Shown: positions 18,126-27,400 of the stretch, piece after piece
Position numbering within the stretch: the first letter of the stretch is position 1
How the letters are laid out: each line of letters begins with the position of its first letter
NCBI GenBank assembly: GCA_002344975.1
Contig: DDUV01000026.1
Location: forward strand, 1-64,000
Length of the DNA stretch: 64,000 nt
Reading direction: 5' to 3'
Source of the DNA: Saprospiraceae bacterium UBA2329
GTDB taxonomy: Bacteria; Bacteroidota; Bacteroidia; Chitinophagales; Saprospiraceae
Made by a program: the position numbers and the translations under genes
Notes under the pieces: model-generated
The model's database searches: none
What the model was told of the DNA's origin: nothing
What the model saw: only the letters and a program-made list of their open reading frames with translations

Positions 18126-18776
18126 TCAAATACGATTCCGAATGCTCTCTATTTTTTTTCCGCAAAACTCAAAAATCATCTTAGCCAAAAGGAAAACCTC
18201 TGAGCACCCGACGGGCGGCCCGCCATTTTCGGATATGAATTGCCGCCCGGCATTTTCAATCGCAGCGCCGATGAAAATCGGATGCTTGTTGGAGTTAAAG
18301 CCGCCTGGAATTGTTTGAGATAAATATTGCTTCCAAGCATCGCAAATTTCGAGCCATTGAAATGTGGCACGGCTATCAAAAAAATGAAAATATAGCCAAA
18401 CCTCGAAGCATGGATTGCTCTGAGCAATGTTCCAATTAGGGCGAGTTTGACAAAACGACCTTAGTTCGGTGGTTTTTAAAGCCCAGGCATCGGTATCAAT
18501 TACAAACCAGACCTCGTCGTTGTCCCATAATTCAAATGGAGGATTGGGATTATCGTCACTTTTGATCAAATGTCGCACTGCTAATTGGTAAAGTCCTGTA
18601 GGCGAGTTGTTTTCGTGTGAGTCCAATTCGTGAATTACAATGTTAATACGGCTGTCAATACCCTGAAAGTATCGGAAATATTGGTGTTCACGTTTTTTGC
18701 CTTCACAAAAAATATAAACGCTTTTGGCCTCCTTTACGGGTTCTCGGCGTGTGAATAAGCGATTAGTGAGTATCAT
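18126..18776 (-). CDS. RloB-family Toprim-like protein (AbiL-type defence, second component)
   Basis: A 216-residue protein of the RloB family. Toprim-like residues are visible: E25 in IFCEGKKREHQYF, and D94-x-D96 in FVIDTDAW. The family hallmark NPCFEVWLYFHF is at 121-132. RloB-type proteins are predicted nucleases and occur downstream of an AAA ATPase in abortive-infection loci (AbiL, RloA/B). Here the gene overlaps the ATPase gene by 14 bases, indicating translational coupling. The stop is 58 bases from the convergent small membrane protein gene. Function is inferred from family and partner. AT-richer than the flanking core genes. Confidence 0.82.
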   Translation of the reverse strand: MILTNRLFTRREPVKEAKSVYIFCEGKKREHQYFRYFQGIDSRINIVIHELDSHENNSPTGLYQLAVRHLIKSDDNPNPPFELWDNDEVWFVIDTDAWALKTTELRSFCQTRPNWNIAQSNPCFEVWLYFHFFDSRATFQWLEICDAWKQYLSQTIPGGFNSNKHPIFIGAAIENAGRQFISENGGPPVGCSEVFLLAKMIFEFCGKKIESIRNRI

Positions 18777-20121
18777 AGGCGTGCCAGTTCAATTCGTGGA
18801 GGTTGGCTAAAAAGGGCACGGCGCCGTATCGCCCGTTGAGATAGCCCTTTCGGATGTCAATGGTATGATGCTCCTTAAAATCGCTCAATGAATATAAGTC
18901 GGTGCTGCCATCGGGACTTTTTTCGGCAAACCAAACCTCATCCTGCCGGAATATGGATTGGTCGAGAAGGTTGGATTCGTGTGTGGTGAAGATTAATTGC
19001 CCCTTTGTGTCTTTATCGTGGGAAAATTTGGTTACCAATTCTTTTGCCAGCGACGGGTGTATACTACGTTCTAATTCATCTACCACATACACTTTGGGCC
19101 TGTCTGCCACGCCTTGAAACAAGGGAAGGAAATCTAACAACCGGATGGTGCCGTCAGAGAGCTCGTCAATATTGAATGCGGCCTCATTTCCTCCCTTATT
19201 GGATTGAGTTACAGTCAAATGTTTTGCAACAAAATCATCGTTTTTTCGGGCAATGATTAACTCGTCGCCCGTTCTGCTGGGTATCGTTAGAAATCCATTT
19301 TTGGTTTCTCCCATTTTTTTACGCACAGCGCTTATTGCCGCTTCGTTGTTTTCGCCAAATATTTCTTTAAGAGGCATTTCTTCAACGTCAATTTTGGAAA
19401 TGCCCAGACCATAGGCACAAAGCAAATCATTTGCAAATGATTTGAATGGTTGATCCGTGTCCAGTCGAAGCGACAAAGCATTAACTTTAGTCTCCGGATT
19501 GATGATTTGAAGTGTCTGGCTGAACCATTGGAAGGCGGCCTTTGCCTCATTCAAATAGGGGTTTTGCCGATTAGCGAGCCAAGGCAATATGGTTTCTTGG
19601 GGTTCTAAAAATTCGTGTATGAGTATAGATTTCAACATCCTGCTCTCAGCGTCTTTCTCGAAGGCGTCTGAAAATGTCAGATGGACAGTTTCTCCCATTT
19701 TTTTGCGCTCGAAAATCAGCACGTCGGCAGCCTTCCCCAGCCCGGACCGGTAAAGTTCTTCGGTAGCTATTGCTCCATCTGTAATTTCTACAGCATAATA
19801 ATAAGGCTTCCCTTCTTGAACAAACTCAACAGCAAGCACCTGTTTGCAGGGAGTAGCATCGTCAAACTTAAAATGTGCTTCATGAACCTTACTGCTGGTT
19901 GCAGCCCCAGTTGCCAAATATTGCAGTAGCCCAAGTGCCTTGACTAAATTGGATTTTCCGGCGGCATTTGCTCCGTAAACTGCCGAGAGTTTAAGCAGTT
20001 CCAGACCATTCAAGGTATATTTATGTCCTTCCGGCGTCCTGATTTTAGGTCGGGGCAGCATATTGAACTCTTTGCTTTCAAAAAAGGAATATACATTTTG
20101 AATAACCAGTCGAATGAGCAT
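18763..20121 (-). CDS. AAA/ABC-type ATPase (RloA/AbiLi-like)
   Basis: A 452-residue ATPase: Walker A GANAAGKSNLV (50-60), ABC-like signature LSDGTIRLLDFLP (321-333), Walker B VYVVDELERSIHP (344-356) and H-loop FTTHESNLL (378-386). The C-terminal RKGYLNGRYGAVPFL is shared with AbiLi-type proteins. Together with the overlapping RloB gene it forms a two-gene locus of the AbiL/RloAB kind, in which the ATPase probably senses infection and controls the Toprim partner; the actual trigger is unknown. Expression appears to start from an almost perfect Bacteroidota promoter just upstream, flanked by two perfect palindromes, which suggests repression by a dimeric regulator. Confidence 0.82.
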   Translation of the reverse strand: MLIRLVIQNVYSFFESKEFNMLPRPKIRTPEGHKYTLNGLELLKLSAVYGANAAGKSNLVKALGLLQYLATGAATSSKVHEAHFKFDDATPCKQVLAVEFVQEGKPYYYAVEITDGAIATEELYRSGLGKAADVLIFERKKMGETVHLTFSDAFEKDAESRMLKSILIHEFLEPQETILPWLANRQNPYLNEAKAAFQWFSQTLQIINPETKVNALSLRLDTDQPFKSFANDLLCAYGLGISKIDVEEMPLKEIFGENNEAAISAVRKKMGETKNGFLTIPSRTGDELIIARKNDDFVAKHLTVTQSNKGGNEAAFNIDELSDGTIRLLDFLPLFQGVADRPKVYVVDELERSIHPSLAKELVTKFSHDKDTKGQLIFTTHESNLLDQSIFRQDEVWFAEKSPDGSTDLYSLSDFKEHHTIDIRKGYLNGRYGAVPFLANLHELNWHAYDTH

Positions 20122-20138
20122 AAAGTGAAAATTTTACA

Positions 20139-20169
20139 CAAAGTTAAATTGTTTTGCTTTTTTTGTCAA
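20139..20169 (-). promoter_or_regulatory. Promoter of the RloAB-like operon
   Basis: On the minus strand: TTG (20169-20167), 20 bases, TAACTTTG (20146-20139). This is a full match to the Bacteroidota promoter (TTG-N19-21-TAnnTTTG). The start codon is 18 bases further on, so the leader is very short. Confidence 0.75.
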
Positions 20170-20193
20170 GTTTTTATTTTGTCTATTTGATAG

Positions 20194-20214
20194 TTTGGTG
20201 AAAATTTCACCAAA
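20194..20214. promoter_or_regulatory. Perfect 21-base palindrome, candidate operator
   Basis: Arms TTTGGTGAAA and TTTCACCAAA are exactly complementary around a single A. The site lies 25 bases upstream of the -33 TTG of the RloAB-like promoter. The symmetry and size are those of a site for a homodimeric repressor. Confidence 0.55.
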
Positions 20215-20240
20215 TTTGGTTCGTTTAACTATGGTATATA

Positions 20241-20257
20241 CCAAGTATGATACTTGG
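20241..20257. promoter_or_regulatory. Perfect 17-base palindrome, second candidate operator
   Basis: CCAAGTAT-G-ATACTTGG, perfect 8-bp arms about one base, 26 bases beyond the first palindrome. The two differ in sequence, so they need not bind the same protein. The rest of the gap (20258-20513) shows no convincing gene; a 63-codon minus-strand frame across it has no family resemblance. Confidence 0.5.
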
Positions 20258-20513
20258 CGCTGCCAATCACCTCGCCATCGAAGGCTATGCACAAAACCGG
20301 GCGGCGCAAGGTGTAAAGTTTTCATGCTGACTGCGCAGGGCTAGCGACCCAACGCGCATAGCATCGGCGCGGTTCATGCGGCGTTTTCGCTTGATGTTTT
20401 GTTTGAAAAGGTTTGAATGGCGTATTGCCCCCCCAAAAATAACCCCTATTCACTTAGCCCTTTCCATCTTGTTGATAATCATTACTTTTGCACCCAACCT
20501 AAAATCATTTGCC

Positions 20514-21299
20514 ATGAAAGCGTCTATAACTGCCTTTGTTTTTTTTATCGTCGTTATCGGCCCAATCAGCGCGCAAGACAGTACCGCCCGCAACAGCTCC
20601 TGGAGCGGACTGCTCACTTTAGCCACCAAAAATGTATGGCGCGGCATTGATTTCGGCAACGGCACCCCCAGCGCTCAGGGCTTGGTCACTTTCAAACCTT
20701 CCGATCGCTGGGATTTCAATGTGCTGGGCATCACATCGCTCACCGGCGACAACAGGGGGTATTCTACCACGCTCAATTTTTTTGTCAATTACACGCTGGG
20801 CGACCTCACGCTCACCTTAGACAATTACTACTTCGAGGGCGATGAGACCAACATTCCCACGAGTTTCTGGGACTACCGCAATACGCATTTCCTGGAGGGC
20901 CGGGTGGGCTGCGCGCTCGGTAAATTCAGTCTCACCGCAGCTTATACGCTTTATGGCGGCGGCGTTTACAGCAATCCCGTCATTGACTCCGTTGGTACGG
21001 TTTTGCAAAACACCCGAGGCTTATACCTCGAGGCCAAATACCAGCCCAGTGAGGAAATCACCCTCAGCATCGGCGGCCTCACAGGAGCCAGCGCTTTGAA
21101 TTTCAACGACAAAGCCGGCCTGACCAACATCGGGTTCAAATATTCCAAGTCTTTGAAAATCACAGATCATTTTTCCATTCCGTTTGATTTCCAGTTGGTC
21201 GTCAACCCGTCCTGGAGCAACATCGCTCCAGCCGGACTGCCCAGGGTGGGATATGGAAACCAGCGCGTGAATTTTTCTGTTGCGATGACATTAGAGTAG
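20514..21299 (+). CDS. TorF-like outer-membrane porin
   Basis: A 261-residue protein with a signal peptide (about 1-20) followed by an all-beta pattern. ATKNVWRGIDFGNGTPSAQGLVTF resembles the opening strand of TorF/Gcw_chp-type putative porins (xYVWRG...SPAxQG). Amphipathic strands alternate with turns (NYTLGDLTLTLDNYYFEGDE, GCALGKFSLTAAYTLYG) up to the final VNFSVAMTLE. I chose ATG 20514 because the signal peptide starts there; the longer frame from 20376 has a basic leader. TACTTTTG at 20483-20490 matches the -7 promoter box. Cargo unknown. Confidence 0.72.
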   Translation: MKASITAFVFFIVVIGPISAQDSTARNSSWSGLLTLATKNVWRGIDFGNGTPSAQGLVTFKPSDRWDFNVLGITSLTGDNRGYSTTLNFFVNYTLGDLTLTLDNYYFEGDETNIPTSFWDYRNTHFLEGRVGCALGKFSLTAAYTLYGGGVYSNPVIDSVGTVLQNTRGLYLEAKYQPSEEITLSIGGLTGASALNFNDKAGLTNIGFKYSKSLKITDHFSIPFDFQLVVNPSWSNIAPAGLPRVGYGNQRVNFSVAMTLE

Positions 21300-21724
21300 G
21301 ATTCCCTACGCCCTCCCCCATAATTTGCAACCGCTTTCTAAACCAATCGCCACATAAACCGCCGTATTGTGCCCGCAACCAAAACCGGCCCCGAAACCGC
21401 GTCATAACCCGAAAATATAATGTGGAGACCCTCGTTTTTTATCTCGTTATCTGTGGCCACACCACCCTGAATAACTGAGAGAAAACAACCCATCTATCCA
21501 TTGAGAGAAAACTATCAAGCAGCAACCCGCTGTGCGAAGGCAAGACATGTATTGCCCGATGCGCGGCAGGTAGCACCCGCAACGGAATGAGGCGCCGCAT
21601 TCCCTGCAAATTCAATGTCTGATCCTGAAAAACGGACGGCAAACTGGTTGGTTATTGCTCGCTATTGACAATTCATTTCGACAGACAGACAGATTTTTTT
21701 TCATTCCAAAAACCGATTTAAGTC
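21300..21724. other. Intergenic region, no gene recognised
   Basis: About 425 bases without a supported gene. The one pattern I see is a direct repeat TGAGAGAAAAC at 21476-21486 and 21502-21512 (26-base spacing, roughly 2.5 helical turns), which could be a regulator site for the downstream protease gene. Confidence 0.35.
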
Positions 21725-24169
21725 ATGCGAAATGTAATTGCAGCCTTTATCATCATGATCGTAGCCGTGATGACGGCACACACACAATCTGCCCTGCGCC
21801 CCCGCCAATTGGTGGAGCAGGCACATCTCGAAGGCAAGTCCTTCACTCCGATTTCCCTCTTCGAGCGGGCCATTAATTTCCGCTCCGAAGTAGAAATAAC
21901 ACCCATAGAGGACTATACACTCCTGAACTTGGACAGCGAAGGCTTGCGCCAATTGGCCGCCGCCCCGCCCGCCGCGCTCCTGCTGGAACTGCCATTTGAA
22001 AGCGGCAGGCTTCAGTTGGAACTCGTGAGAACCGACGCCGACCCCATCCCGGTGCGCGAATCGCAGCCCACCGATTTTGGTCGCAACAGCTTCACCGGAC
22101 TGCACTACCGGGGCGTGGTGCGCGGTCAGGAAGGCTCCGTGGCTGCCGTCAGTTTTGTGGCCGGGGAGGTCATGGGCTTAGTATCCTCGCGGCAGGAAGG
22201 CAACTTGGTCTTGGGCCGTCTGAATGCGGAGAACGCCGCGCCGGTACACATTTTGTACCGCGATGCGCCCGTGTTGGAAGCCATGGAAATGGATTGTCAC
22301 ACTGCCGACGACGGCCCCGACTACCTGCCGCACCAGTTGCAGGAGGTCTTGGAGTTCAGAAACGAGGCCAAATGCACGCGCATTTATTTTGAGGTGGACT
22401 ATGATATTTTCACCGACAAGGGCGGCACGGCCGGAGCCATTTCTTATGTGACCGCGCTGTTCAATCAGGTGGCTGCGCTGTACGCCAACGAAAACATCGG
22501 CATTGCCATTTCTGAAATTTTCGTCTGGACGACCAACAGCCCCTACATGGGCAGCAATCCGGGTACGCTGCTGAACCAGATTCAGACCTTGCGCACGCAG
22601 TTCAATGGCCATTTGGCGCACCTGTTGTCTTACAAGCCCTCCGGCGGCATTGCCGTGCTATCGGGCTTGTGCCATCCGCTGACCATTGCCAAATTCGGCG
22701 TTTCGGGTATTCGCAGCACCTTCTCCAACGTGCCCACCTATTCTTGGTCGGTGATGGTGATAGCGCACGAATTGGGGCACCAGTTTGGCTCCAAACACAC
22801 GCACGCTTGCGCCTGGAACGGCAACAACACCGCCATAGACGGTTGCGCCGGATTTGTGGAAGGCAGTTGCGCGCTGCCGCCCATGCCTGCTGTGGGAACG
22901 GGCACCATCATGTCGTATTGCCATGTCACCAGCGTAGGCATCAATCTGAGTCTGGGTTTCGGCGCCCAGCCGGGCAATGTGATGCGCAACGCCGTAGCCG
23001 CAGCGCCTTGCCTGCCGGTTTGCACTACATCGGGCGGTGGCGGCGGAGGTGGAAACCCCACGCCCACTTGCGCCAACAACACCGTGATTTTGAGATTGGT
23101 ATTGGACAATTACGGCCCGGAGACGACCTGGCGGCTCACCAATTCGACAGGACAGGTGGTGAAAAGCGGCGGCCCGTATCCCAAAGGTATGGCCGGCACG
23201 GCGATACTCGACACGATGTGCCTGCCCAACGGCTGCTATACGTTCCGCATTCTGGACACTTATGGCGACGGGATTTGCTGCAATTACGGCAACGGCTCTT
23301 ACACACTGCGCAATGCTGCCGGGCAAGTGCTGATTACCGGCGGGCAGTTTGGTTTTGAAGAAAGCAAGAGCATTTGTGTCCCCAATACGCCGCCGGCTAC
23401 GGGGTGTGTGCAGGTCAATTTTGCCCAAACTCCCGTTGTTTCTTATGGCGGCCCCGAAGACCTCGGTTCGTTTACACTGCTGAGCAGCAACACTGTGCTG
23501 CGCATTCAAAACAATGCCTGGAAAGCCGTGATGCTGAACTACAACGTGACGCCCAACACCAAGTTGCAGTTCGATTTTGCCTCCACCGCGCCCGGCGAAA
23601 TTCACGGCATCGGGTTCGACAACGACAGCATCATCGGGCCGGAACGCACCTTCAAACTGTACGGCAGCCAAAACTGGGGCATCACCAATTTTAATAATTA
23701 TCCCGGCTACAACAGTTGGATCAACTACACCATCCCGGTGGGGCAGTTTTATACCGGGCAGTTCAACCGCCTGTTTTTCGCCGCCGACCATGACGCATCG
23801 CCGGCCAACGGCAACTCCTTCTTCCGCAATATCCGCATTTACGAAGGTACGGCGTGCAGCAATTTGATACCAGACAACGAAATGGAACTAGCCGCACTGT
23901 TGGAAGAAGAACCCGGCGGACAACGCGTGCAGCTCTTTCCCAACCCGGTGAGCGACGAACTGCAACTGCGCTTCACGGCTCCGCTGAGCGCCGACGAACC
24001 GGTGATACTGCGCATTTTCAGCGCTGCCGGCCAGTTGGTGCAACAGGAAACCTTGTCTTCAGCCCAGGCCAAACAGCCCGTGCAGGTCGCGCAACTGCGT
24101 TCGGGCGCCTACCTGCTCCATATTCAGAGCGGAGCATACTCTGAGAACCTGAAGTTCATAAAACACTAA
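21725..24169 (+). CDS. Secreted M12-type (reprolysin-like) zinc metalloprotease, T9SS cargo
   Basis: An 814-residue secreted protein. It has a signal peptide (about 1-21), a pro-region (about 22-200) and a metalloprotease domain with zinc site HELGHQFGSKHTH (about 347-359) and Met-turn MSYCH (about 396). A Gly-rich linker follows, then a domain with CYTFRILDTYGDGICCNYGNGSY (about 455-555) that recurs in Saprospiria proteases. A beta-sandwich follows (about 560-715), then a T9SS type A sorting domain (LFPNPVSDELQLRF to the end). HExxHxxGxxH with a following Met-turn is that of metzincins. Expected to be exported by the Sec system and then T9SS, and attached or released at the surface for protein degradation. 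A strong terminator follows. Confidence 0.88.
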   Translation: MRNVIAAFIIMIVAVMTAHTQSALRPRQLVEQAHLEGKSFTPISLFERAINFRSEVEITPIEDYTLLNLDSEGLRQLAAAPPAALLLELPFESGRLQLELVRTDADPIPVRESQPTDFGRNSFTGLHYRGVVRGQEGSVAAVSFVAGEVMGLVSSRQEGNLVLGRLNAENAAPVHILYRDAPVLEAMEMDCHTADDGPDYLPHQLQEVLEFRNEAKCTRIYFEVDYDIFTDKGGTAGAISYVTALFNQVAALYANENIGIAISEIFVWTTNSPYMGSNPGTLLNQIQTLRTQFNGHLAHLLSYKPSGGIAVLSGLCHPLTIAKFGVSGIRSTFSNVPTYSWSVMVIAHELGHQFGSKHTHACAWNGNNTAIDGCAGFVEGSCALPPMPAVGTGTIMSYCHVTSVGINLSLGFGAQPGNVMRNAVAAAPCLPVCTTSGGGGGGGNPTPTCANNTVILRLVLDNYGPETTWRLTNSTGQVVKSGGPYPKGMAGTAILDTMCLPNGCYTFRILDTYGDGICCNYGNGSYTLRNAAGQVLITGGQFGFEESKSICVPNTPPATGCVQVNFAQTPVVSYGGPEDLGSFTLLSSNTVLRIQNNAWKAVMLNYNVTPNTKLQFDFASTAPGEIHGIGFDNDSIIGPERTFKLYGSQNWGITNFNNYPGYNSWINYTIPVGQFYTGQFNRLFFAADHDASPANGNSFFRNIRIYEGTACSNLIPDNEMELAALLEEEPGGQRVQLFPNPVSDELQLRFTAPLSADEPVILRIFSAAGQLVQQETLSSAQAKQPVQVAQLRSGAYLLHIQSGAYSENLKFIKH

Positions 24170-24196
24170 TCAACACCGGACAACCCGTGTTTTACG

Positions 24197-24230
24197 AGCC
24201 GCTTCCTGCAACAGGAGGCGGCTTTTTTTA
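24197..24230 (+). terminator. Intrinsic terminator after the first metalloprotease gene
   Basis: AGCCGCTTCCTG pairs with CAGGAGGCGGCT (12 bp, one G-U pair) around a 3-base loop and is followed by seven T, 28 bases after the stop. A textbook rho-independent terminator. Confidence 0.9.
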
Positions 24231-24270
24231 TTAAAAAATCGCAGTACCTGTTTAGGATGGCACATTAGCG

Positions 24271-24401
24271 AGGTGACATCTTCCGCCCTTTTGCAACAAC
24301 CGGAGGGCGGAAGGTGTAATCTCGCAACTGTGAAGGGGGGATCTCCCTGTTTTCATGCGACACCTCCCCGTCTCGCTAAGGCTCGCGGTTAGATGTCACC
24401 T
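24271..24401. mobile_element. 131-bp MITE-like element with 11-bp terminal inverted repeats
   Basis: AGGTGACATCT (24271-24281) is repeated as its exact complement at 24391-24401. An inner 9-bp inverted repeat CTTCCGCCC/GGGCGGAAG lies at 24280-24288/24305-24313. The right half (24350-24407) is closely repeated at 62993-63051. No coding capacity. Small size, terminal inverted repeats and recurrence suggest a non-autonomous mobile or REP-like element; no target-site duplication is obvious. Confidence 0.5.
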
Positions 24402-24430
24402 GAAAACATACGGCCCCCATTTCATTTTCC

Positions 24431-24438
24431 TACCTTTG
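24431..24438 (+). promoter_or_regulatory. Promoter -7 element of the large metalloprotease gene
   Basis: TACCTTTG matches TAnnTTTG, 36 bases upstream of the start at 24475. No good TTG at the normal distance, since the repeat element ends just upstream. Confidence 0.5.
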
Positions 24439-24474
24439 CCGCCCTGATACTATATTGATGGTCAAATTACTACC

Positions 24475-27400
24475 ATGAAAAAGCAACTTTGGATACTTCT
24501 CTGCTTATTGCCTTTGGCGCTGAGCGCTCAAAAAAACATTTTCCAGTGGCAACCCGCCCGCTATGATGCGACTGAAACGCTGGCAGCCGAGCTGGAACAC
24601 TGGGAAATATTTCAAATCAATCCTTTGGAAATGAGCCGCTTGGCCCGGCAGTACCCGCAAGGCGCGGATATGAGCTGGCAATGGCCAACCGGAGAAGTGA
24701 CTTTCCAATTGTTTGCCGACGATATTCGGGCAAGCGGGTATCGCAGCGCGGAACTGAGCGCCGGCGGGGTTCGGGAATTGCCGGCAGGCCCCAATATCAC
24801 TTACGGAGGCCAGGTGGCCGGTGGCGGCAATATGCGGCTGACACTGCACGATGATTTTATTTTTGGATATTGGGAAAAGGATGGGCAGATCTGGTTTGTG
24901 CAGCCGCTGCGCCATTTTGTACCCTCGGCGCCGGAGCATCATTTTGTCATTTACAAAACTTCCGATGTAAAACCCGTGCCGAATGCTCACTGCGGCTGGA
25001 CGCACGCTGAGCAGCATCGCAAACAGCACGCCGAGGATGTACAACATGCAAAAATGGCCGGCGAATGCTATCAGGTGGAAATTGCCATCGCTTCCGACTT
25101 TCTCATGTTTCAGTTCTTCGGTACCGTCGGCGCTGTGCAGGACTTTACCATTGGCGTGCTCAATACCGTGCAAACCAACTACGACAACGACTTCGCCGAC
25201 GAAATCCGCTTCCTGATTGTAGCCAACATGGTTTCGTCTTGCGCTACCTGCGACCCCTGGACTGCCTCCACCGTGTCCAACGAGCTGTTGGTGTCGTTCC
25301 GCGCCTGGGGCAACGGCGGCGGATTTGGTGTAAATTATGACGTCGCCTCGCTTTGGAGCGATCGGGATTTCAACGGAAACACCATCGGGCTGGCATGGGT
25401 AGGCGCCCTGTGCAGCGGCAGCAGATACAATATTCTGGAGCGCTTTACCAGCAATTCGGCATTCCTGCGCAACCTCCAGGCGCACGAGTTGGGTCACAAT
25501 TTTGATGCCGATCACGACGCTACCGGCTCGCCCACCATCATGGCGCCCAGCGTAAACGGCTCCAACAACTGGTCGGCGCTCTCGGTCAGCGTCATTAACA
25601 ACTACATCACCTTCATTGCCGGTCAGGGCGATTGTTTTTCGGAATGCGGCGGCAGCCAGCCATTGGCTCCGACGGCCCAGATTCAGTTGCCGGTTACGCA
25701 TGTTTGCCCCGGCAGCGTGGTACCGCTGATTGACAACTCCGCAGGCACGCCTACCTCCTGGAACTGGGGGCTTTCCGGCGCTACGCCCCCCTCCTCTTTT
25801 TTGCAAAGCCCGACCGTGACGTACGACAATCCCGGCACCTACCCTGTGGTGCTGACGGTCTCCAATGCCATCGGCTCCGATACGCAATTTTCCAACACCG
25901 ATATTGTAGTGGATGAAAACGGACAGAAATTTCTGCTCTACGAAACCTTTGAAAATCCTATACTTTACTGGGATATTGTAAACCCCGACAACGGCATCAC
26001 CTGGGATGTGCGCGAAGTGGGCGGCTCGCCTTACGGCAATAAAGCAGCCTACATCAACTCGGCCGGATACAGCGGCTCCGGTCAGGTGGATGGTATGATT
26101 TCACCCTCGTTCAGTCTCTCCGGCGTGAGCAATCCGGTGCTGAAAATAGACTATGCCTACCGGCGCAGAACCAGCTCCGGCAGCGAACAACTGCGCGTCA
26201 AAGTGTCCACCAACGGCGGCGCTACTTTCCCCAATACCATCTTCACCGGCCAGGAAAACGGCAGTGGCAACTTTGCTACCGGCGGGGTGCTGGGCAGTGC
26301 TTTCACACCTGCTTCCGCCTCCGATTGGTGTTATACCGGCAATCCCGGCTCGGCCACCTGCATCCAGCTCAATCTGGCTCAGTTCATCGGCAGCAACGAC
26401 GTGCGCATCCTCATAGAAAGTGTCAATGCAGGCAACAACAATCTCTATGTGGACAATGTGCGTGTGGAAGTGGACTGTCAGGCTGCCTTGCCTCCCGTGG
26501 CGGCCATCGGCGCTCAACCGGTTTCAGGCTGCGCCCCGCTCACTGTTTCGTTTCAAGACAACTCTACCGGCATCGTGGACAGTCGCGCATGGAGTTTCCC
26601 GGGCGGCAGTCCGAGTACCTCATCTAATCCATTTCCGGTGGTAACTTACCATCAGCCAGGTACTTACAACGTGATATTGGAAGTGTTCAATGGAGCGGGG
26701 TCGTCCTTCTTGGTGCAACCCGATTTGATACAGGTGCTGTCTGCTCCCGTCACGGATTTTTCTTTCTCGGCCAATGGCAACACCATACAGTTTACCAATA
26801 CTTCACAGGGGCAGGGCAGTGTGATTTGGAATTTTGGCGACGGCCAAACCAGCATCCAAAACAACCCCGCGCATACTTATGCCCAACCCGGTACTTACAC
26901 GGTTCGGCTCACGACCGCCAATGCCTGCGGCGAAACCGTCAAAGAGCGCAGCATCACCATTGCGCCTCCGCCCGTAGCTGCGTTTTCAACCATGCAACAG
27001 AGCGGCTGCGCACCTGCCCTCGTTCAATTCAGCAATACCTCCACAGGAAACCCGACAACTTATACCTGGAGCTTCCCCGGCGGAACGCCTGCTACTTCTA
27101 CACAGCCCTCGCCCAGCGTGAGCTATTCGCAGCCCGGTACTTACACCGCCACGCTCATCGTGAGCAATGCCGCCGGCGCCGATACCATCAGTCAGATGCT
27201 GACGGTGGGAGGCTTGCCGATGGCCGGTTTTGGTATAAATTATATGGTGGGTGAAAATTCCGCCGCGTTCAGCAATCAGTCCACACAGGCCGACAGCGTG
27301 CGTTGGCAGGCCGCCGGGCAAACCTCCACCGCCGACAATGTGGTGTTTGAATTTCCGGGAGACGGCATTTACACGGTCCAACTCATTGCTTTCAATCCTT

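Noticed and set aside
20134..20325. 63-codon minus-strand frame upstream of the RloA-like gene
   Set aside because: It overlaps the promoter and palindromes and has no recognisable protein character.
22658..23791. Long minus-strand frame opposite the first metalloprotease
   Set aside because: It mirrors the protease coding sequence and has no domain; the plus-strand protein has zinc site and T9SS domain.
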